Source: Bacteroidales bacterium
GTDB lineage: Bacteria > Bacteroidota > Bacteroidia > Bacteroidales > UBA7960
Length of the DNA: 10,276 nucleotides
Direction: 5' to 3'
NCBI GenBank assembly: GCA_007120675.1
Contig: SKNE01000261.1
Span: 1-10,276, forward strand
Position numbers and translations under genes: made by a program. Below, piece after piece: positions 6,852 through 10,276 of the stretch (its first letter is position 1; every line of letters starts with the position of its first letter). The notes beneath the pieces were generated by a model. It was not told the origin of the DNA. It did no database searches and worked only from the letters and a program-made list of their open reading frames with translations.

Positions 6852-7811
6852 TTAACCCCTGGCCACCAGGAAGCCGATATAGGCCATGTAGAATAAGAGA
6901 AACACCCCCCCCTGCCAGCGCCTGAGGGTCCGTTCGCCTGTGATGACCAGCATGATCCAAAGCAGGATCACCGCTCCCAGTCCAACCAGCACATCAAAGT
7001 TCAGGGCCTTGTTAAAGGGAAGGGGCTTGATGACGGCGCTGGTACCCAGCACAAAAAATACATTGAAGATATTTGAGCCAAGCACATTGCCGATCACTAT
7101 GCCGGCATTTCTTTTCATGGCGGCGGCCACACAGGTGGCCAGCTCCGGCAGGGAGGTTCCAAAGGCCACGATGGTGAGGCTGATGAGCGCCTCACTCATC
7201 CCCAGGCGAGAAGCGATCTCCACCGCACCCTGCACGATCCAGCGTCCCCCCAGCACCAGGGCCAGCATGCCAACAATGATCATAAACAGGGAGAGCCAGG
7301 GTTTCAGCTCCCGGATGGGCATTGACGGTTCGTCATCACCGCTGCGCGCCACGCCAAAAGCATACACCATGAACAGCAGGAAGAAAAGGACCAGGACGAT
7401 GCCGTCGCTGCGGTAGAGCATGGAGCGGCTGATGCCGTCAATCAACACGTCATTGACCAACACACCAAGCACCAGTGCTCCCAGGATGGCGAAGGGCAGC
7501 TCCTTCCACAAGGTGTTCCTGCCCACTGTCAGCGGAAATATCAAAGCGGACACTCCAAGGATCAGGAAGACGTTGGACACATTGCTTCCCAGCACATTGC
7601 CAAGGGCAACATCCGCGTTACCGGTAAAGCTGGCGACGAGGTTCACCACCAGCTCCGGTGCCGAGGTGCCCAGGGCCACGATGGTCATGCCGATCACCAG
7701 GTGGGAGATGCGGTAACGGCTGGCCATGGAGGCCGCACCGTCCACCAGCCAGTTGGCACCGTACACCAGCAAGACGAAGCCGGCAACAAAGAGTATATAG
7801 GTAATAAGCAT
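6852..7811 (-). CDS. CaCA-family Na+(K+)/Ca2+ exchanger, YrbG-like membrane protein
   Basis: This is a cation/Ca2+ antiporter of the inner membrane. The 319 residues are mostly hydrophobic, with about ten predicted helices. They contain two homologous alpha-repeats, the signature of the superfamily. Repeat 1 has VALGTSAPELVVN (45-57) and GNVLGSNVSN (71-80). Repeat 2 has VAFGTSLPELATC (215-227) and GNVLGSNIFN (241-250). E53 and E223 are the paired cation-binding glutamates of the family. A charged cytoplasmic loop (about 155-170, ARSGDDEPSMPIRELK) separates the halves. Length and repeat spacing match YrbG and the archaeal NCX_Mj. It starts 25 bp after fabD and is probably cotranscribed with it, though no functional link is evident. 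A run of eight G on the coding strand (6905-6912) lies near the 3' end. The ion specificity cannot be determined here. Confidence 0.92.
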   Translation of the reverse strand: MLITYILFVAGFVLLVYGANWLVDGAASMASRYRISHLVIGMTIVALGTSAPELVVNLVASFTGNADVALGNVLGSNVSNVFLILGVSALIFPLTVGRNTLWKELPFAILGALVLGVLVNDVLIDGISRSMLYRSDGIVLVLFFLLFMVYAFGVARSGDDEPSMPIRELKPWLSLFMIIVGMLALVLGGRWIVQGAVEIASRLGMSEALISLTIVAFGTSLPELATCVAAAMKRNAGIVIGNVLGSNIFNVFFVLGTSAVIKPLPFNKALNFDVLVGLGAVILLWIMLVITGERTLRRWQGGVFLLFYMAYIGFLVARG

Positions 7812-7836
7812 GGCCTCAATGAGGGGGAAGCGCAGG

Positions 7837-8715
7837 TCAGGCGCTAATGGCCTCCACGCTGCGGTCCACCTTCTTTACCAGTCCCTGCAGCACCTTCCCC
7901 GGACCTACTTCCACAAACACACCGGCGCCGTCACGGATCATTGCTTGCATGATCTGTGTCCACCTCACCGGCGAGGTGAGCTGGGCCACCAGTTTTTGGC
8001 GTATCTCCTTAGGGTCGGTGGAGGCTTGTGCATCCACATTCTGGTAAACGGGACAGAGCGGGGTGTTGAGCGCCGCTTCGTTGATCGCCTGGGCCAGCTC
8101 CACACGTGCAGGTTCCATCAGGGGTGAATGGAAGGCCCCACCCACCTTCAGCGGCAAGACACGCTTGGCACCTGCCTCCTTCAGTTTCTCACAGGCAATA
8201 TCAATGCCCTGTTCGCTGCCCGATATCACCAGCTGTCCCGGACCATTATAGTTGGCGGGCACCACCACTTCATAAATGCCCCCCAGGATGGCTTCCACCA
8301 CATCGTCCTCCAATCCGATGATGGCAGCCATGGTGGATGGCTCTTTTTCGCAGGCTTTCTGCATGGCCAGGGCACGTTTCGACACCAGGACCAGGCCGTC
8401 CTCAAATGTGAGGGCGCCCGCTGCCACCAGGGCAGAAAACTCTCCCAGCGAATGGCCGGCCACCATGTCCGGACGGAAATCCTCACCCAGGGTGCGTGCA
8501 AGGATCACGGAGTGGAGAAAAATGGCAGGCTGGGTCACCCTGGTCTGCCGCAAATCCTCATCGGTGCCTGAAAACATCAGGTCGGTGATGCGAAACCCCA
8601 GGATCTCATTGGCCTGCTCAAACAGTTCCCTGGCCGCCTCTGAATGATCATACAGCTCACGGCCCATACCCACAAATTGCGCCCCCTGTCCGGGGAAAAC
8701 ATAGGCTTTCTTCAT
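7837..8715 (-). CDS. fabD: Malonyl-CoA:acyl carrier protein transacylase
   Basis: FabD moves the malonyl group from CoA to acyl carrier protein, supplying the elongation unit for type II fatty acid synthesis in the cytoplasm. The 292 residues match the single-domain family (about 290-310). FPGQGAQFVGMG (7-18) carries the oxyanion-hole Gln (Q10). GHSLGEFSALVAAG (87-100) holds the nucleophile S89. R114 in VSKRALAMQ binds the malonyl carboxylate. GAFHSPLM (193-200) supplies the catalytic H196. YNGPGQLVISG (156-166) and VEVGPGKVLQGLV (268-280) are also standard. ATG 8715 begins directly at MKKAYVFPGQG. The gene sits alone among its neighbours rather than in a fab cluster. Its upstream region has two TAnnTTTG boxes and then the 20-bp tandem array. 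The exchanger gene follows 25 bp after the stop. All catalytic residues are present, so it should be active. Confidence 0.97.
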   Translation of the reverse strand: MKKAYVFPGQGAQFVGMGRELYDHSEAARELFEQANEILGFRITDLMFSGTDEDLRQTRVTQPAIFLHSVILARTLGEDFRPDMVAGHSLGEFSALVAAGALTFEDGLVLVSKRALAMQKACEKEPSTMAAIIGLEDDVVEAILGGIYEVVVPANYNGPGQLVISGSEQGIDIACEKLKEAGAKRVLPLKVGGAFHSPLMEPARVELAQAINEAALNTPLCPVYQNVDAQASTDPKEIRQKLVAQLTSPVRWTQIMQAMIRDGAGVFVEVGPGKVLQGLVKKVDRSVEAISA

Positions 8716-8737
8716 GCGAAAAGAATTCAGTTAAACA

Positions 8738-8745
8738 CAAAAATA
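8738..8745 (-). promoter_or_regulatory. Possible -7 box (TATTTTTG) for fabD
   Basis: The minus strand reads TATTTTTG, matching TAnnTTTG, 22 bp upstream of the fabD ATG. A TTTG (minus strand, 8761-8758) lies only 12 bp further upstream, shorter than the usual spacing of about 20 bp between the -33 and -7 elements. Confidence 0.4.
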
Positions 8746-8757
8746 CCGGATAAAGGG

Positions 8758-8765
8758 CAAAGGTA
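8758..8765 (-). promoter_or_regulatory. Second possible -7 box (TACCTTTG) for fabD
   Basis: The minus strand reads TACCTTTG, another TAnnTTTG match, 42 bp upstream of fabD and 21 bp from the edge of the tandem array. If this box is used, any -33 element would fall at the margin of the array. The two fabD boxes cannot be ranked by sequence alone. Confidence 0.35.
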
Positions 8766-8786
8766 AGGATTTATGCGATGTGCACC

Positions 8787-8992
8787 GATCAGCGAAGATT
8801 CGGGCCGATCAGTGAAGGTCCGAGCGGATCAGTGAAGGTCCGAGCGGATCAATGTGGGTTCGGGCCGATCAGTGTAGGTTGGCGCTGATCGGTGACGCAT
8901 CAAGTGGATTAGCGAAGGTTCGAGCCGGTCTGTGACGGACCAGGCCGATTAGTGTAGGTCAGAACCGATCAGTGAAGGTTCGAGCCGATCAG
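8787..8992. repeat. Tandem array of 20-bp repeats, ten units plus a 6-bp partial
   Basis: The units start at 8787 and recur every 20 bp without any indel up to 8986, then a 6-bp partial unit (GATCAG, 8987-8992). The consensus on the plus strand is GATCAGTGAAGGTTCGAGCC. Mismatches to it, unit by unit, are 3, 2, 2, 4, 4, 7, 2, 7, 5 and 0. Units 2 and 3 are identical, suggesting a recent duplication, while units 6 and 8 have decayed most. The period is not a multiple of three, so it does not encode a repeated peptide. The array fills most of the gap between fabD and folE and overlaps the folE stop codon. It has no spacers, so it is not a CRISPR. The core GGTTCGAGCC is an imperfect inverted repeat. 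Its function is unknown. Confidence 0.95.
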
Positions 8993-9610
8993 GTGGATGA
9001 ATTCGGCCCGGGTCTTTTCAGTGAGGAAGGCCCCGGTGAAGTCGCTGGTGGTGGTCACGGAGTTCTGTTTTTGGATGCCGCGCATCATCATGCAGTAGTG
9101 GTGGGCCTCTATGACAACGGCCACCCCCAGTGGATTCAGGGTGTTCTGAATGCAATCCTTGATCTGTGTCGTGAGTCGCTCCTGGACCTGTAAGCGCCTG
9201 GCAAAGGCATCCACCACACGCGGCACCTTGCTCAGACCCACGATATGATTTCTTGGGATGTAGGCCACGTGGGCTTTCCCCACGAAAGGGAGCATATGGT
9301 GCTCACACATCGAATAGATCTCGATATCCTTCACCAGGACCATCTGCCGGTAATCCTCCTTGAACATGGCCGAACGAAGTATCGCAGCCGGATCCAGGTC
9401 GTAGCCGTGCGTCAAAAACTGCATGGCCTTGGCCACCCTCTCCGGGGTCTTCATCAGGCCCTCACGCTCGGGATCCTCTCCCACCAGGGTCAGCACCTCC
9501 CGGTAATGGGATGCCAGGTCCTGTATCTTACCCATATTGTACTGGTCAATTTTCTCATAGTCATCCATCTTGTTTTCAATGACCATGCCTTTGCTGATTT
9601 CAGAAGCCAT
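8969..9610 (-). CDS. folE: GTP cyclohydrolase I
   Basis: FolE opens and rearranges GTP to 7,8-dihydroneopterin triphosphate, the entry point for tetrahydrofolate and, with QueD, for queuosine. The 213 residues match the type IA enzyme. TPERVAKAM (55-63) is conserved. SMCEHHMLPF (100-109) gives zinc ligands C102 and H105 and catalytic H104. GKAHVAYIPRNHIVGLSK (111-128) lines the active site. EAHHYCMMMRG (168-178) gives the third zinc ligand C173, and TTTSDFTGAF (186-195) is a family block. ATG 9610 adds about 25 residues before the core helix; ATG 9586 and 9568 are alternatives. The last residues, LIGSNLH and the stop, are encoded by unit 10 and the partial unit of the tandem array, so the C-terminal tail may have been altered by the repeats. 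queD lies 84 bp upstream with no obvious promoter between, so cotranscription is likely. Confidence 0.96.
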   Translation of the reverse strand: MASEISKGMVIENKMDDYEKIDQYNMGKIQDLASHYREVLTLVGEDPEREGLMKTPERVAKAMQFLTHGYDLDPAAILRSAMFKEDYRQMVLVKDIEIYSMCEHHMLPFVGKAHVAYIPRNHIVGLSKVPRVVDAFARRLQVQERLTTQIKDCIQNTLNPLGVAVVIEAHHYCMMMRGIQKQNSVTTTSDFTGAFLTEKTRAEFIHLIGSNLH

Positions 9611-9694
9611 AATAATGATTGATTGGTTAAAGCCATTTGGTGGTGAGCGTCCCCTGTTAACCGGATCCCGTCATTGGCCGGGCAGGGTGGGGAC

Positions 9695-10123
9695 TCACAG
9701 ATCCGCATCCCTTTGGGGACCAAAATACTCCACAAAATTGTTTTCTGTCTCGATGAGCCTTACGCAATGCAAGCGCACGCCCTGTTCTGCAATGGGTCCT
9801 TCTATCTCCTCCCAGATACCGATGGCCAGGTTTTCGGTGGACGCCAGGCGGTCTTTCATAAAATCCACCTCCAGGTTAATGTTCTTGTGGTCCAGCTTCT
9901 CAATGACACGTTCCTTGATGATGTGGCTGAGACTTTTCAGGTTCATGACAAAGCCCGTGTCCACATTCACCGAACCCTCAACGGTCACATACAACACATA
10001 GTTGTGTCCGTGCCAGCGGGGATTGGAGCACTTGCCAAACACCTCCAGGTTCTTTTCATCATCCCAGTCGGACCTGAAAAGGCGATGAGCCGCACTGAAA
10101 CGTTCCCGTCGTGTAATACGCAT
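9695..10123 (-). CDS. queD: 6-carboxy-5,6,7,8-tetrahydropterin synthase / 6-pyruvoyl-tetrahydropterin synthase family
   Basis: QueD converts 7,8-dihydroneopterin triphosphate, the FolE product, to 6-carboxytetrahydropterin on the way to queuosine. From ATG 10123 the protein has 142 residues, normal for the family. In this numbering, FSAAHRL (9-15) holds zinc ligand H13. KCSNPRWHGHNY (31-42) holds the catalytic C32 and the other zinc ligands H38 and H40. LDHKNIN (77-83) supplies the Asp/His pair, STENLA (95-100) is conserved, and E126 in ETENN binds the pterin. The frame extends to TTG 10150, but that codon overlaps a TATCTTTG promoter box, so the ATG is preferred. Its place upstream of folE supports the QueD role over a PTPS role in biopterin synthesis. 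queE and queC are not in the window. A different pterin specificity within the family cannot be excluded. Confidence 0.93.
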   Translation of the reverse strand: MRITRRERFSAAHRLFRSDWDDEKNLEVFGKCSNPRWHGHNYVLYVTVEGSVNVDTGFVMNLKSLSHIIKERVIEKLDHKNINLEVDFMKDRLASTENLAIGIWEEIEGPIAEQGVRLHCVRLIETENNFVEYFGPQRDADL

Positions 10124-10147
10124 TGCCTGAGACAAATTATTTTTTTT

Positions 10148-10155
10148 CAAAGATA
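10148..10155 (-). promoter_or_regulatory. Probable -7 box (TATCTTTG) for queD-folE
   Basis: The minus strand reads TATCTTTG, an exact TAnnTTTG match, 24 bp upstream of the queD ATG and followed by an A-rich leader. This spacing would give a short 5' UTR of roughly 15-20 nt, leaving no room for a preQ1 riboswitch. The -33 element is not clear. Confidence 0.5.
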
Positions 10156-10189
10156 AAGGAAAAACACCGCACTCCCCATTTAAAGACCG

Positions 10190-10220
10190 AGATGAAGTGA
10201 TTGTTCATCTTTTTTGTTTT
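10190..10220 (+). terminator. Terminator-like stem and T-run, or operator-like inverted repeat, upstream of queD
   Basis: AGATGAA (10190-10196) and TTCATCT (10204-10210) form a perfect 7-bp stem around a 7-nt loop, followed by TTTTTGTTTT. Read on the plus strand this has the shape of an intrinsic terminator. However, no plus-strand gene lies upstream, and the stem is AT-rich. It sits about 35 bp upstream of the queD -7 box, so an operator for queD is an alternative reading. Confidence 0.35.
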
Positions 10221-10276
10221 ATAAATTAAACATCTATATATGAAAAAGGTTTGATCATTACACCTGTTTTCATCCA
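10211..10276. other. AT-rich sequence at the right edge, no gene supported
   Basis: This stretch is far richer in A and T than the rest of the window. On the minus strand a frame entering from the right edge ends at TAA (10228-10226) after 16 codons. It could be the end of a neighbouring gene, but it is too short to identify. Confidence 0.3.

Noticed and set aside
6841..6860. Bidirectional terminator between rmlB and the exchanger
   Set aside because: The gap is only 8 bp, and the best pairing (GGCC with GGCC) is four bases with no T-run.
8967..8986. A tRNA T-arm-like sequence in the repeat (GGTTCGAGCC)
   Set aside because: It resembles a T-loop, but there is no acceptor stem, anticodon arm or D arm around it, and it recurs every 20 bp.
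8787..8992. The array as a CRISPR
   Set aside because: The 20-bp units are directly adjacent with no unique spacers, and no cas gene is present.
9652..9687. Interrupted inverted repeat CCCTG...CCGG...CCGG...CAGGG between queD and folE
   Set aside because: The arms are short and the spacing asymmetric, with no T-run. It is not convincing as a terminator or operator.
10226..10276. Partial minus-strand gene entering from the right edge
   Set aside because: Only 16 codons before a stop are visible, with no recognisable sequence, so it cannot be separated from chance.

Overview
The window looks like chromosomal DNA from a member of the Bacteroidota, probably a GC-rich Bacteroidales lineage. Three things point that way: TAnnTTTG-type -7 promoter boxes upstream of several genes, the general absence of Shine-Dalgarno sequences, and protein sequences (WaaA, the DegT-type aminotransferase, QueD) that read like Bacteroidota versions. 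This is a judgement from the sequence alone. No RNA gene, CRISPR array, insertion sequence or phage gene is visible.

Layout. Positions 1-1226, minus strand: waaA (Kdo transferase), cut off by the left edge just before its C-terminus. Positions 1227-1472: a divergent intergenic region with a -7-like box on each strand and a perfect 14-bp palindrome. Positions 1473-6843, plus strand: five nucleotide-sugar genes in a probable operon. They are a DegT/WbpE-like aminotransferase, a WbpD-like hexapeptide N-acetyltransferase, a TviB/WbpO-type UDP-HexNAc 6-dehydrogenase, galE and rmlB (rfbB). Positions 6852-8715, minus strand: fabD followed by a CaCA-family cation exchanger, converging on rmlB with an 8-bp gap. 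Positions 8716-8968: the fabD leader plus a 20-bp tandem repeat array. Positions 8969-10123, minus strand: queD followed by folE. Positions 10124-10276: the queD promoter region and AT-rich sequence.

How the genes fit together. The 6-dehydrogenase, aminotransferase and acetyltransferase match three of the four steps from UDP-GlcNAc to UDP-2,3-diacetamido-2,3-dideoxy-glucuronic acid (UDP-GlcNAc3NAcA). The Gfo/Idh/MocA 3-oxidase (WbpB/WlbA) is absent here. GalE and RmlB add UDP-Gal or UDP-GalNAc and dTDP-4-keto-6-deoxyglucose, so the block supplies precursors for surface glycan (O-antigen or capsule), next to a core LPS enzyme. FolE and QueD catalyse consecutive steps from GTP to 6-carboxytetrahydropterin, the start of queuosine synthesis; FolE can also feed folate synthesis. 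FabD loads malonate onto acyl carrier protein.

Most of the window is ordinary housekeeping and surface-sugar metabolism. I found no clear new biological system. The feature least explained by known genes is the array of ten 20-bp units (8787-8992) between fabD and folE. The unit at the folE end matches the consensus exactly and contains the folE stop codon.
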